DNA from: Ruminococcus sp. | GTDB lineage: Bacteria > Bacillota > Clostridia > Oscillospirales > Ruminococcaceae | Assembly: GCA_017529875.1 (NCBI GenBank) | Contig: JAFXNC010000035.1 | Span: forward strand, 1 to 64,000 | Reading direction: 5' to 3' | DNA length: 64,000 nt | Shown here: one piece after another, positions 26,188-35,609 of the stretch | How the letters are laid out: each line of letters opens with the position of its first letter | How positions within the stretch are numbered: the first letter of the stretch is position 1 | The notes under the pieces: generated by a model | The model's database searches: none | What the model was told of the DNA's origin: nothing | Seen by the model: only the letters and a program-made list of their open reading frames with translations | Position numbers and translations under genes: made by a program

Positions 26188-27522
26188 TTATCTTCCGAGC
26201 TTGGCCTCCAGCTCAGCCTTTCTCGACTCGTAGCCGGGCTTGCCCAGCAGAGCGAACATATTCTTCTTGTAGCTCTCAACGCCGGGCTGGTCGAAGGGGT
26301 TCACGCCCAGCATATAGCCGGATACTGCGCAGGCCTTCTCGAAGAAGTAGATCAGCTCGCCGAGGTTCTCCTCGTCAAGAGCGTCCACCTCGAGGATGAG
26401 GTTGGGAACGCCGCCCTCGGTATGTGCAAGCACGGTGCCCTCGAAGGCTCTCCTGTTGACCACGGACATATTCTGGTTGGTCAGGAAGTTGAGGCCGTCA
26501 AGGTTCTCGGCATCGTTCTCGAGGAAGATATCCTTCTTGGGGGTCTTGAAGTCAACGACTGTCTCGAACATGATCCTCGAGCCGTCCTGGATAAACTGAC
26601 CGAGGGAGTGCAGATCGGTGGAGAAGGTAACGGACGCAGGGAAAATGCCCTTGTTGTCCTTGCCCTCGCTCTCGCCGTAGAGCTGCTTCCACCACTCGCT
26701 CATCATGGTGAAGCTGGGATCGTATGTAACGAGCATCTCAACGCTCTTGCCCTTCCTGTAAAGGATGTTTCGCAGCGCTGCGTACTTGTAGCAGTCGTTG
26801 CCGTTGTCCTCGGAGTACTTCTCGCGGCCGGTCTGAGCGCCCTTCATGAGCTTGTCGATATCGCAGCCGGCGCAGGCGATAGGCAGCAGGCCCACAGCGG
26901 TGAGCACCGAGAAACGACCGCCCACGTCATCGGGGACCACGAAGGTCTCATAGCCCTCGGCGTCGGAAAGCTCTTTGAGAGTGCCCTTGGCCTTGTCGGT
27001 GGTAGCGAAGATGCGCTTCTTGGCCTCGTCCTTGCCGTACTTGTCCTCCAGCAGCTTCTTGAAGATGCGGAAGGCCAGTGCAGGCTCAGTGGTGGTGCCG
27101 GACTTGGAGATGATGTTCACGCATACGTCTTTGCCCTCACAGATGGAGAGCACCTCGGAGAGGTAAGTCGGGCTGATGTTGTTGCCGACGAAGTAGATGT
27201 CGGGGGTATCCTTTTTAAGATCGTTGTAGAAGGGGCTCTTGAGCATCTCGATAGCTGCTCTTGCTCCGAGGTAGGAGCCGCCTATACCGATGACCACCAG
27301 TACCTCAGCCATCTTCTTGATGCGCTCTGCGGCGGCCTTGATGCGGGCGAATTCTTCCTTGTCGTAGTCAACGGGGAGGTCTATCCAGCCGAGGAAATCC
27401 TTTCCGGGGCCGTTTCTCCCCACGAGGGTATTGTGTGCGGCGGTGACTGCGGGGGCGATAGCCTCCAGCTCATGCTCACGCACAAACGACGAGATATAGT
27501 TCGTATTAAGTTTTACTGCCAC
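26188..27522 (-). CDS. pgi: Glucose-6-phosphate isomerase Pgi
   Basis: Interconverts glucose-6-phosphate and fructose-6-phosphate in glycolysis. The 444-residue protein is of the short Firmicute type. Motifs include [32 protein letters not shown] (phosphate loop) and the C-terminal [12 protein letters not shown]. The start is GTG at 27522. A promoter lies about 100 bp upstream, giving a leader of about 90 bases. Confidence 0.97.
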   Translation of the reverse strand: MAVKLNTNYISSFVREHELEAIAPAVTAAHNTLVGRNGPGKDFLGWIDLPVDYDKEEFARIKAAAERIKKMAEVLVVIGIGGSYLGARAAIEMLKSPFYNDLKKDTPDIYFVGNNISPTYLSEVLSICEGKDVCVNIISKSGTTTEPALAFRIFKKLLEDKYGKDEAKKRIFATTDKAKGTLKELSDAEGYETFVVPDDVGGRFSVLTAVGLLPIACAGCDIDKLMKGAQTGREKYSEDNGNDCYKYAALRNILYRKGKSVEMLVTYDPSFTMMSEWWKQLYGESEGKDNKGIFPASVTFSTDLHSLGQFIQDGSRIMFETVVDFKTPKKDIFLENDAENLDGLNFLTNQNMSVVNRRAFEGTVLAHTEGGVPNLILEVDALDEENLGELIYFFEKACAVSGYMLGVNPFDQPGVESYKKNMFALLGKPGYESRKAELEAKLGR

Positions 27523-27618
27523 TATACTTCAATTCCTTTCCTTTATAAGCTATACGGCGCAGCCCCGGCAGAGAGTGTATATCCTCCCCCGGAGCCATAC
27601 CATATTTAGCTATCCTAA

Positions 27619-27647
27619 ATTATACTATATTTCCGGTGAATTTTCAA
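27619..27647 (-). promoter_or_regulatory. Promoter of pgi
   Basis: Minus-strand TTGAAA (27647-27642) and TATAAT (27624-27619), 17 bp apart. Confidence 0.7.
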
Positions 27648-27697
27648 GGGGTTTGATGATCTCGCAGCACTTTTGTACACTTCTCACAAATCCAAGC

Positions 27698-28885
27698 CTA
27701 CAAATTCAGCAGATTGAACAGAACTCTTTTGAGAGAAAATCCCATATCCACTCTGTCGGTCTGCTCTGCGGCGCAGATATCCTCCGAGATAAGCACCCTG
27801 CCCTCCTGCTTGAAGGTGATATGCCCGAGGACGTCCCCCGCAGCCACCGGCGCTTCGAGGCTTTCCTCACGCTCGAACTCACATTCTATGGACTTGTAGG
27901 TGCCTTTTGCGATGATGACCGGCCTAAGCCCGGGGATATCGGCGGGGGCAGCCGGCCTGACGCCGTGGGTCACGGGACATTCGGCGAGGGCTTCCTCCGG
28001 CACCTCGGGGTAGTAGACCTCGCAGGAGGCGAAGGCCGTATCCAGCAGGCGGCGAGCCTGTTCAAGCAGGGCATCCTCGTCCTTTGCCCCGAGGATGACG
28101 GCGCAGACGGTCATGTCGCCCCGCTCCGCGCAGACTGCGGCGCACTCCCCTGCTGCTTTGGTGCTGCCCACCTTGAAACCCCTGATGCCCTTGCAGCTGC
28201 GCATCAGGCGGTTGCGGCTGACCAGCTCCGCTTTGCCCTCCCTGACGGTGTCGAGCCAGGTGGTGAAATACCCCGAGAACTCCTTATGCCGGGCAAGCTC
28301 GGCGCAGAGCAGGCAGAGGTCAACGGCGCCGGAGCGGGTAGCCTCATCGCTGCCGCAGACGTCGGCAAAGGTCGTGTTTTTCATTCCCAGTGCGGCGGCG
28401 CGGCTGTTGGCAAGAGCTGTGTACTCGCTCTCAGAGCCGCAGAGCTTCTCTGCAAGGCAGACCGCCGCGTCGTTGGCGTTGCCTATGGAGACCGACTTCA
28501 TCAGCTCCGATACGGTGATCTTCTCCCCCACTTCAAGCCAGATCTGCGGATCCTGCTGAGAGTTGGCATTAGCCGAGCACACCGCAGTATCGGCCTCGGT
28601 CAGGGTGCCGCCCTCTATGGCCTCTGCGGTGAGCAGAAAGGTCATGAGCTTGGCAAGATGCCCCGCAGGCAGCGCCCCGGAGCCGTTCTTCTCCGCCAGC
28701 ACAGTGCCGGTATTGCACTCGCAGACTGCCGCCGCAGAACATTCCCCGAAGCTGAACGCCGGCTTGTCAGCCTCCTGTGCCGACGCCTGTTCGGCTTTGG
28801 GCAGACCGTCCGCCGAGGCAGGCAGGACTGTGCATATGAGCATTACCAGTGTAAGCATAGCCGCAAAGACTTTGTTCCTGTTCAT
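27698..28885 (-). CDS. DacF-like penicillin-binding protein lacking catalytic residues
   Basis: By length (395), layout and flanking sequence this is a D-alanyl-D-alanine carboxypeptidase (peptidase S11). It has a signal peptide (residues 1-26), the transpeptidase-like domain, a PBP5-type C-terminal domain and a hydrophobic, amphipathic end that may anchor it. But all three active-site motifs are altered. SxxK reads HLAK at 76-79, SxN reads NAN at 136-138, and KTG reads KVG at 238-240. The frame is open and the surrounding family signatures are kept (IWLEVGEKITVSELMKS, MKNTTFADVCG), so it is not a decayed gene. It is probably a non-catalytic, muropeptide-binding or regulatory protein outside the membrane. 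No good promoter was found; a TATAAT at 28938-28943 has no -35 partner. Confidence 0.85.
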   Translation of the reverse strand: MNRNKVFAAMLTLVMLICTVLPASADGLPKAEQASAQEADKPAFSFGECSAAAVCECNTGTVLAEKNGSGALPAGHLAKLMTFLLTAEAIEGGTLTEADTAVCSANANSQQDPQIWLEVGEKITVSELMKSVSIGNANDAAVCLAEKLCGSESEYTALANSRAAALGMKNTTFADVCGSDEATRSGAVDLCLLCAELARHKEFSGYFTTWLDTVREGKAELVSRNRLMRSCKGIRGFKVGSTKAAGECAAVCAERGDMTVCAVILGAKDEDALLEQARRLLDTAFASCEVYYPEVPEEALAECPVTHGVRPAAPADIPGLRPVIIAKGTYKSIECEFEREESLEAPVAAGDVLGHITFKQEGRVLISEDICAAEQTDRVDMGFSLKRVLFNLLNL

Positions 28886-28950
28886 AGGATGACCTCCCGG
28901 ATAAGTTATCTGTACAGCTTATTCGGCAAGTCCGGGAATTATACCGCATG

Positions 28951-28981
28951 AAAAAGCGGCGACCCATTACAGATCGCCGCC
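28951..28981 (-). terminator. Intrinsic terminator after the HPr-like gene
   Basis: On the minus strand GCGGCGAT and GTCGCCGC arms (28980-28956) are followed by TTTTT. Confidence 0.75.
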
Positions 28982-29027
28982 CGGTCATTTCAAGGCAATA
29001 CCGCATTAGTATGCGGCGTTGGTGAGA

Positions 29028-29258
29028 TCACTTTACGATGAACTTCTCGATCTCGCTGAAGAACTTATCCGCGTTCTCGGTGTGGGCGGTCAGCTCGATG
29101 GGGTTGGACAGGTCGAGGCTGAAGATACCCATGATGGACTTAGCGTCAACAGCATATCTGCCCGAAGCGAGGTCAACGTCGTAATCGCATCTTGAAACGA
29201 GGTTTACGAACTCCTTAACGTCTGCGATAGCGCCTAACATGATCTTGGTCTTTTTCAT
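29028..29258 (-). CDS. HPr-like phosphocarrier protein without the active-site histidine
   Basis: A 76-residue protein with the HPr fold. The regulatory segment AKSIMGIFSL keeps the serine (Ser41 here, Ser46 in HPr) that HPr kinase modifies. The residue matching the phosphotransfer His15 falls in the stretch LGAIADV, so there is no His and it cannot pass phosphate in the sugar PTS. This is the situation of Bacillus Crh, which has Gln at that place and acts only in catabolite control. The ATG at 29258 is fixed by AAGGAGG eight bases upstream; a reading start at 29285 would include that site. Own promoter and terminator. Confidence 0.85.
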   Translation of the reverse strand: MKKTKIMLGAIADVKEFVNLVSRCDYDVDLASGRYAVDAKSIMGIFSLDLSNPIELTAHTENADKFFSEIEKFIVK

Positions 29259-29382
29259 AGCTGTTTCCTCCTTGTGAAAACTCATTCTTCTCTTTCATAC
29301 TTTCCTGAAAGCGGCGGAGCTCACGCGGATACGAGCTTTTGTCCGCATCTGCGATCGGCTTGGTTCCGCTCTCTTGACTATC

Positions 29383-29410
29383 ATTATAGCCAAACTCCGG
29401 GAATTGTCAA
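29383..29410 (-). promoter_or_regulatory. Promoter of the HPr-like gene
   Basis: Minus-strand TTGACA (29410-29405) and TATAAT (29388-29383), 16 bp apart. The leader to the gene is about 115 bases. Confidence 0.75.
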
Positions 29411-29417
29411 GAGATAT

Positions 29418-29446
29418 TTGCAAAAAAAAATAAAATATAGTATAAT
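29418..29446 (+). promoter_or_regulatory. Promoter of mtaB
   Basis: TTGCAA (29418-29423) and TATAAT (29441-29446), 17 bp apart. It is back to back with the HPr-like promoter, only 7 bp away. Confidence 0.75.
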
Positions 29447-29557
29447 AGTCAATAGCAACGAATACCGACCACTTGTTTTGTGAGGTATGCACAATAATTC
29501 CGTTCACAATTTGTGCACAACCCATATAACGATATTATTCATAGGAGCATATTCAGA

Positions 29558-30862
29558 ATGAAGATATACTATTTTACATTCGGCTGCAAGGTCAATCAGT
29601 ACGAGACCGAACACATCCGGGAGACCCTCGAAGCGGGGGGGGATATTACTGTCAACTCTGCGGAGGAGGCGGAGGTCTGCATCGTCAACTCCTGCACCGT
29701 CACCGCCGAGGCGGACAAGAAGTGCAGGCAGTTCATCCACAGGCTGCGGCGCATTTCCCCGGACAGCGTGATCGTATGTGCCGGGTGCATGACCCAGGCT
29801 CACGCCGATATCGCCGACAGGCTCCCGGGGTGCGACATAATCGTGGGCTCCCACAACAAAAACCGAATTCCCGGGCTTATAAAAGAGTATCTGGCCTCCC
29901 GGCAGCGGATCATCGCGGTGGCTGACATCGGCGAGGAACGCTGCATCGAGCCCATGCTCAACCGCTCCGACGATGACCACACCCGCGCCTACATCAAGAT
30001 ACAGGACGGCTGCGACATGAGCTGCGCCTACTGCATAATCCCCCGGGCGCGGGGGCATATCCGCTCGAAGCCCCTTGACGCGCTGGTATCGGAGGCGAGG
30101 GGGCTTATCGCCTCGGGGCACAAAGAGATAATCCTCACCGGCATAAACCTCTGCTGCTACGGCAGAGAGAACGGCGGCAGCCTGCGCCTCTCCGACGCTG
30201 TGGAGGCTGTCAGCGGGATAGAGGCGGAGCTCCGGGTGCGGCTCAGCTCGCTGGAGCCGGAGCTGATAACCGGGGAGGACATAGAGCGCTGGGCGGCGCT
30301 GGACAAGCTCTGCCCCCACTTCCACCTGTCGCTGCAAAGCGGCTGTGACCGGACGCTGAAAGCCATGAACCGGCACTACACCGCGGAGCAGTACGCAGAG
30401 CTTTGCGAAAAGCTAAGGCAGGTCTTTCCCGGCTGCGGGCTGACCACGGATATCATGGTGGGATTTCCCGGGGAGACGGAAGAAGACCACCGCGCGTCGC
30501 TGGCCTTCGCGGAGCGTATAGGCTTTTCCGACGCTCATATTTTCCCCTACTCCCGGCGCCCCGGCACTCCCGCCGACGCCATGCCCGGGCAGCTGCCCGG
30601 GGACGTTAAAGCCCGCCGCGCCGCCGAAATGGCAGAGGTCTGCCGCAGATCGCGGGAGAAATATCTTGCCTCCCTTGCGGGCACGGTGCAGAGGGTGCTG
30701 TTTGAGAAGGAGTCCTCCCCGGACTATCATCAGGGGCACTCTGACAGCTATGCCCCGGTTCGCATCCCCAGGCAGGGCGGCGTTTCCCTGCGCAGGGAGT
30801 TCCGCTCTGTGCTCATAACCGGGTCAGGGGACGGATACTGCTTCGGGACACTTATAGAATGA
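29558..30862 (+). CDS. mtaB: tRNA t6A37 methylthiotransferase MtaB
   Basis: Adds a methylthio group to t6A at position 37 of tRNAs reading ANN codons. The 434-residue protein has the UPF0004 domain with cluster cysteines at 10 (CKVNQYETE, typical of MtaB), 46 (NSCTV) and 74/77 (CAGC). The radical-SAM motif is CDMSCAYC (152, 156, 159). The C-terminal region matches the MtaB TRAM-like end. The start ATG at 29558 has AGGAG ten bases upstream. It is expressed from a promoter divergent from the HPr-like gene. Confidence 0.93.
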   Translation: MKIYYFTFGCKVNQYETEHIRETLEAGGDITVNSAEEAEVCIVNSCTVTAEADKKCRQFIHRLRRISPDSVIVCAGCMTQAHADIADRLPGCDIIVGSHNKNRIPGLIKEYLASRQRIIAVADIGEERCIEPMLNRSDDDHTRAYIKIQDGCDMSCAYCIIPRARGHIRSKPLDALVSEARGLIASGHKEIILTGINLCCYGRENGGSLRLSDAVEAVSGIEAELRVRLSSLEPELITGEDIERWAALDKLCPHFHLSLQSGCDRTLKAMNRHYTAEQYAELCEKLRQVFPGCGLTTDIMVGFPGETEEDHRASLAFAERIGFSDAHIFPYSRRPGTPADAMPGQLPGDVKARRAAEMAEVCRRSREKYLASLAGTVQRVLFEKESSPDYHQGHSDSYAPVRIPRQGGVSLRREFRSVLITGSGDGYCFGTLIE

Positions 30863-30892
30863 GCAGCTCATATTATGAGCTTGCTCATTTTA
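30859..30892 (+). terminator. Probable terminator of mtaB
   Basis: The stop codon of mtaB lies in the first arm of an ATGAGCAGCTCAT / ATGAGCTTGCTCAT hairpin followed by TTTTAAATATTTT. The T-run is short, so strength is uncertain. Confidence 0.55.
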
Positions 30893-30920
30893 AATATTTT
30901 GTATATTAACCTCGTATTCA

Positions 30921-30950
30921 TTGACATCCGCGTACAAAATGTAGTATAAT
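30921..30950 (+). promoter_or_regulatory. Promoter of purL
   Basis: TTGACA (30921-30926) and TATAAT (30945-30950), 18 bp apart, about 45 bp before the gene. No purine riboswitch fits between them. Confidence 0.8.
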
Positions 30951-30993
30951 CAAAGTGTACGATACCCCATTATTCTTATAAGGAGTTGTGATT

Positions 30994-33900
30994 ATGTCCG
31001 TTTACAGAATTTATGTGGAAAAAAAGCCCGAATTCGCTGTCGAAGCCGATTCTATCCTGTCTGATATCAGGTCGGCGCTGGGCATCGAAGGGCTCAAGGG
31101 GCTGAGAGTCATCAACCGCTATGACGCAGAGGGGCTGTCCGCTGAGGATTTCAAGCTGGCAGTGCCGGTAGTGTTCTCGGAGCCTGCGGTAGACGTCACC
31201 TATGACTGCCTGCCGGAGCTTGCGGAGGATGAGTATATCTTCGCCGTGGAGTACCTGCCCGGACAGTTCGACCAGCGTGCAGACAGCTGCGCTCAGTGTA
31301 TCTCCCTGCTGACCGGTAACAAGCGTCCGACCGTCAGATCGGCGCGTATCTTCATATTCAGCGGCGCTCTTGACGGCGACCAGCTGGACGAGCTGAAAAA
31401 GTACATGATAAACCCGGTAGAGTCCCGGGAGGCCAAGCTGGAGCTGTTCGACACCCTCGATATCAAGTACGCTATCCCCACCGAGGTGGACACCGTTGAC
31501 GGCTTCATCTACTCCACCGAGGAGGATCTGAAAGCCATGATAAGCGAGCTGGGTCTCGCCATGGACTTGGACGACATCAAATTCTGTCAGAACTACTTCA
31601 AGGAAAAGGAAAACCGCAACCCCACCATTACCGAGATCAGGATGATCGACACCTACTGGTCGGATCACTGCCGCCATACCACCTTCCTCACCACTATCGA
31701 CAATGTGGATATCGAGGCGGACTACATCGCCGACACCTATCAGCAGTATCTTGACACCCGTGCAGAGCTCTACAAGGGCCGCAAGGACAAGCCCGTGACC
31801 CTTATGGATCTTGCCGTCATCGGCGCCAAGAAGCTGAAAAAAGACGGCAAGCTGGACGACCTGGACGAGTCCGAGGAGATCAACGCCTGCTCCGTCAAGA
31901 TCAAGGTGGATGTTGACGGCAAGGACGAGGACTGGCTGCTGATGTTCAAGAACGAAACTCACAACCACCCCACCGAGATCGAGCCCTTCGGCGGCGCTGC
32001 CACCTGCCTCGGCGGTGCTATCAGAGACCCGCTTTCGGGACGTTCCTATGTATATCAGGCCATGAGAGTCACCGGCGCAGGCAATCCCCTGGTACCTGTC
32101 GAGGACACTATCGCCGGCAAGCTGCCCCAGAGAAAGATCGTTGTGGGAGCGGCTAACGGCTATTCCAGCTACGGCAACCAGATCGGTCTGGCAACAGGCC
32201 ATGTAAACGAGATATATCACCCCGGCTATGTAGCCAAGAGAATGGAGATCGGCGCTGTTATCGGTGCGGCTCCCGCCTCCAACGTAAGGCGCGAGAGACC
32301 CCAGGCAGGGGACGTTGTGATCCTGCTGGGCGGACGTACCGGCCGTGACGGCTGCGGCGGCGCAACAGGCTCCTCCAAGTCCCACACCCTCCACTCCCTG
32401 GAAAGCTGCGGCGCAGAGGTGCAGAAGGGTAACGCTCCCGAGGAAAGAAAGCTGCAAAGGCTGTTCAGAAACCCCGAAGTCACCGCGATGATAAAGCGCT
32501 GCAACGACTTCGGTGCAGGCGGCGTGTCCGTTGCTATCGGCGAGCTGACCGACGGCCTTGTTATCGACCTCAACGCTGTACCCAAGAAGTATGACGGCCT
32601 CGACGGCACAGAGCTGGCTATCTCCGAATCCCAGGAGAGAATGGCTGTGGTAGTAGCCGCAGAGGACGCAGAGAAGTTCATGAAGGAGGCCGAGAGAGAG
32701 AATCTCGAGGCTACCCTCGTCGCCAAGGTAGTTGACGAGCCCAGGCTCAAGATGAACTGGAACGGCAAGACCATAGTTGACCTGTCGAGAGAGTTCCTCA
32801 ACTCCAACGGTGCCGAGAAGCACACCGACGTCAAGGTCAATACCCCTGTTTTCGCAGCCAAGGACAACTGCGAGGACAACCCCGACCGCTGGGAGGCTAT
32901 GATCTCCAACCTCAACGTTTGCTCCCAGAAGGGTCTCGTTGAGCGCTTCGACTCCACTATCGGCGCGGGTACCGTGCTGATGCCCTACGGCGGCAAGTAT
33001 CAGAACACCCCCACCCAGGCTATGGCTGCAAAGATCCCGGTACTGGGCGGCGAGACCACCACTGCTTCGATCATGGCATGGGGCTTCGATCCCTTCCTGT
33101 CCTCGATCAGCCCCTATCACGGAGCTGTATGCGCGGTAGTTGAGTCCATATCCAAGCTCATCGCCACCGGCGGCAGATACGAGACCACAAGGCTCACCTT
33201 CCAGGAGTACTTCGAGAGAACTCAGAACGAGCCTACCCGCTGGGGCAAGCCTCTTGCGGCGCTGCTGGGTGCCTTCAAGGCTCAGCTGGAGCTGGGCTGC
33301 GGCTCTATCGGCGGCAAGGACTCCATGAGCGGCACCTTCGAGGAGATAGACGTTCCTCCCACGCTGGTATCCTTCGCGGTATCCACTGCCAAGATCAACA
33401 ACATCATCTCCCAGGAGTTCAAGAACGACAACGCCACCGTCATCTACATCCGTCCCGAGTATCAGGAGAACAAGCTTGTTGACTTCGAGTCCCTGAGGAA
33501 AGTATTCGGCCTCGTGGAGAGCCTTATCGCCGGGGACAAGGTCTCCGCCTGCTGGGCTGTGACCTACGGCGGTATCTCCGAGGCTGTGGCTAAGATGGCC
33601 TTCGGCAACAAGATCGGTTTCCGCTTCACCGAGGACTGCACTCCGAAGGAGCTGTTCCGCTCCTGCTCCGGTTCCTTCGTCATCGAGCTGAAAAAGGGCT
33701 ACAACACCGAGAACATCGGCCTGCCTGAGGGCAGTTACAGGATGCTGGGCGTGACCACCAAGGAATACACCATCACCACCGGCAGCTACACCGTTGACCT
33801 TGCCAAGCTTGAAAAGCTCTGGGCTGACAAGTTGGAGCCGGTATTCCACACCAAGGTCCAGAAGTCCCTCACCGACGTGAAGCCCACCAAGTACAGCTTC

Positions 33901-34737
33901 ACCGCCGAGAGCAGGAAGGCTCCCGCTATCAAGGCCGCCAGACCGAAGGTCCTGATCCCTGTATTCCCCGGCACCAACTGCGAGTACGACACCGCCCGCG
34001 CCTTTGAGAAGGCCGGCGCCGAGGCTGAGGTATTCGTTATCCGCAATCTCAACGCCAAGATGATAAACGACTCCGTGAGCATCATGGAACGCAAGATCAA
34101 GCAGTCTCAGATCGTTATGCTCCCCGGAGGTTTTTCCGGCGGCGACGAGCCCGACGGCTCCGGAAAGTTCATCGTATCCTTCTTCCGCAATCCCCGCCTC
34201 ACCGACGCCATACACGACCTGCTCAAGAACCGCGACGGCCTGATGCTGGGTATCTGCAACGGCTTCCAGGCACTTGTTAAGCTGGGTCTGGTGCCCTACG
34301 GCGAGATCGTGGATATGCGCAGCGACTCCCCGACCCTGACCTTCAACACCGTTCACCGCCACCAGTCCAAGATGGTCAACACCCGCATAGCCTCCAACCT
34401 CTCGCCCTGGCTGGCAAGCTGTGAGGTGGGCGACATCCACTCCATAGCCATTTCCCACGGCGAAGGCCGCTTCGTGGCCTCCGGCACCGAGCTTGAAAGG
34501 CTTGCCAAGAACGGTCAGATCGCCACGCAGTATGTGGACTTCAACGGCGAACCCACACTCGACATCCACTGCAACCCCAATACCTCTATCGACGCTATCG
34601 AGGGCATCACCTCTCCCGACGGCAGAGTACTGGGCAAAATGGGTCACTCCGAGCGTAAGGGCAACGGCGTATGCATCAACGTTCCCGGCGAGAAAGATCA
34701 GAAGATCTTCGAGAACGGCGTGCTCTATTTCAGATAA
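30994..34737 (+). CDS. purL: Phosphoribosylformylglycinamidine synthase (fused PurL-PurQ)
   Basis: Converts FGAR, glutamine and ATP to FGAM, the fourth step of purine synthesis. At 1247 residues it is the long single-chain form. It has an N-terminal PurS-like part, the linker, two AIR-synthase-type halves (KNETHNHPTEIEPFGGAAT in the substrate and ATP site, GCGSIGGKDSMSG), and a C-terminal class I glutaminase domain with PVFPGTNCEYDT and GICNGFQALVKLG, whose Cys is the nucleophile. The ATG at 30994 has AGGAG eight bases upstream; a GTG two codons earlier is too close to it. Monocistronic. Confidence 0.97.
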   Translation: MSVYRIYVEKKPEFAVEADSILSDIRSALGIEGLKGLRVINRYDAEGLSAEDFKLAVPVVFSEPAVDVTYDCLPELAEDEYIFAVEYLPGQFDQRADSCAQCISLLTGNKRPTVRSARIFIFSGALDGDQLDELKKYMINPVESREAKLELFDTLDIKYAIPTEVDTVDGFIYSTEEDLKAMISELGLAMDLDDIKFCQNYFKEKENRNPTITEIRMIDTYWSDHCRHTTFLTTIDNVDIEADYIADTYQQYLDTRAELYKGRKDKPVTLMDLAVIGAKKLKKDGKLDDLDESEEINACSVKIKVDVDGKDEDWLLMFKNETHNHPTEIEPFGGAATCLGGAIRDPLSGRSYVYQAMRVTGAGNPLVPVEDTIAGKLPQRKIVVGAANGYSSYGNQIGLATGHVNEIYHPGYVAKRMEIGAVIGAAPASNVRRERPQAGDVVILLGGRTGRDGCGGATGSSKSHTLHSLESCGAEVQKGNAPEERKLQRLFRNPEVTAMIKRCNDFGAGGVSVAIGELTDGLVIDLNAVPKKYDGLDGTELAISESQERMAVVVAAEDAEKFMKEAERENLEATLVAKVVDEPRLKMNWNGKTIVDLSREFLNSNGAEKHTDVKVNTPVFAAKDNCEDNPDRWEAMISNLNVCSQKGLVERFDSTIGAGTVLMPYGGKYQNTPTQAMAAKIPVLGGETTTASIMAWGFDPFLSSISPYHGAVCAVVESISKLIATGGRYETTRLTFQEYFERTQNEPTRWGKPLAALLGAFKAQLELGCGSIGGKDSMSGTFEEIDVPPTLVSFAVSTAKINNIISQEFKNDNATVIYIRPEYQENKLVDFESLRKVFGLVESLIAGDKVSACWAVTYGGISEAVAKMAFGNKIGFRFTEDCTPKELFRSCSGSFVIELKKGYNTENIGLPEGSYRMLGVTTKEYTITTGSYTVDLAKLEKLWADKLEPVFHTKVQKSLTDVKPTKYSFTAESRKAPAIKAARPKVLIPVFPGTNCEYDTARAFEKAGAEAEVFVIRNLNAKMINDSVSIMERKIKQSQIVMLPGGFSGGDEPDGSGKFIVSFFRNPRLTDAIHDLLKNRDGLMLGICNGFQALVKLGLVPYGEIVDMRSDSPTLTFNTVHRHQSKMVNTRIASNLSPWLASCEVGDIHSIAISHGEGRFVASGTELERLAKNGQIATQYVDFNGEPTLDIHCNPNTSIDAIEGITSPDGRVLGKMGHSERKGNGVCINVPGEKDQKIFENGVLYFR

Positions 34738-34754
34738 GAACAGCAAGAACAATG

Positions 34755-34787
34755 CCTCCGGCAGGTCTCGGCCTGCCGGAGGTTTTT
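34755..34787 (+). terminator. Terminator of purL
   Basis: CCTCCGGCAGG and CCTGCCGGAGG arms with a six-base loop, followed by TTTTT, 18 bp after the purL stop. Confidence 0.9.
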
Positions 34788-35257
34788 CAGTTAAGTACTG
34801 CGTACCCCACCGAGAGGTACAGCGCATAAGCCGACCAGCCAAGATAAGGCAGCATCAGTGCGCCCGCCGTCTCGCTGACGCGGAAAAACGCCACCGTCGT
34901 CAGCGTCACCGTCACCAGCAGCACCCCTGCGATGACCGCCGCCGGGATGAGCTGCTTTGCCCCGAAGAATACCGGGCTCCACAGGAAATTTACGAACAGC
35001 TGGAGCAGGTAGAGCTTCAGCGCGGCAGTCCGCAGGTCGTGAGCGTTGAGGTACACAAGATACGCCGCCGTCCCCATGAGGGCGTAGAGCAGCCCCCAGG
35101 CCACCGGGAATACCCACCCCGGCGGCGCTATGGGCGGGCGCACCAGCGCATCATAATACTCCCGGAAATTCCCGCCGGAAAACAGCGCCGACGCCGCCCC
35201 CACCAGCTCTGCGGCCACAACAAAAATGAGCAGATCGGTAAGCTTGATTCTTTGCAT
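34787..35257 (-). CDS. tspO: TspO/MBR family membrane protein
   Basis: A 156-residue protein with five membrane helices, the tryptophan-rich sensory protein / translocator protein family. It binds porphyrins and other tetrapyrroles in characterised members and is linked to stress. Signatures are PPIAPPGWVFPVAWGLLYAL, the FVNFLWSPVFFG helix and the C-terminal YLGWSAYALYLSVGYAVLN. The Pro- and Trp-rich first loop is complete. It is the last gene of the radA-rnhA-GH5-PHP-DUF1294-tspO run. Its ribosome site AGGGGG lies in the 3' arm of a hairpin. Confidence 0.92.
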   Translation of the reverse strand: MQRIKLTDLLIFVVAAELVGAASALFSGGNFREYYDALVRPPIAPPGWVFPVAWGLLYALMGTAAYLVYLNAHDLRTAALKLYLLQLFVNFLWSPVFFGAKQLIPAAVIAGVLLVTVTLTTVAFFRVSETAGALMLPYLGWSAYALYLSVGYAVLN

Positions 35258-35263
35258 AATAAG

Positions 35264-35299
35264 ACCCCCTGTCAGGAACAGTCTATTCCGGCAGGGGGT
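35264..35299 (-). other. Hairpin covering the tspO ribosome binding site
   Basis: ACCCCCTG (minus 35299-35292) can pair with CAGGGGGT (35271-35264), which contains the Shine-Dalgarno sequence of tspO eight bases before its ATG. No T-run follows, so it fits translation control better than termination. Confidence 0.45.
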
Positions 35300-35305
35300 G
35301 AAATA

Positions 35306-35596
35306 TTACTCGTTTTTGAGCCAGATGAGGGCGCCCCAGAAGGTGAGCCACACTATTGTCGAAAGGGTCTGCGCGATGTAAAAGCTTTTGTGCCTTGTCT
35401 TATGGCGAAAGGCATACATCCCTATCCAGCCGCCGAGGAAGCCCCCGGCAAGGTTCAGAGCGAACAGCGTTTTTTCGGGGATGCGGCGTGCCCTGCGTAT
35501 GGCGGCACGCTTGTCGAAGCCGTAAGCGAGCATGGTGATGAGCCCCATCACGCCCAGCCATATCATGAACCCGTAGTCAACGATAAAATCAAGCAT
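35306..35596 (-). CDS. DUF1294 membrane protein
   Basis: A 96-residue protein with about three membrane helices and the DUF1294 pattern: YGFDKRAAIRRARRIPEKTL, LAGGFLGGWIGMYAFRHKTRHKSF. The function is unknown across the family. It lies 13 bp after the PHP gene and about 50 bp before tspO. Confidence 0.88.
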   Translation of the reverse strand: MLDFIVDYGFMIWLGVMGLITMLAYGFDKRAAIRRARRIPEKTLFALNLAGGFLGGWIGMYAFRHKTRHKSFYIAQTLSTIVWLTFWGALIWLKNE

Positions 35597-35609
35597 AGTA
35601 TCACCTGTT

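Noticed and set aside
30976-34842. A 1288-codon open frame antisense to purL
   Set aside because: purL is fully convincing on the plus strand. High GC at third codon positions removes stops from one antisense frame, and the antisense protein is low in family signatures and rich in Leu/Val/Gly/His.
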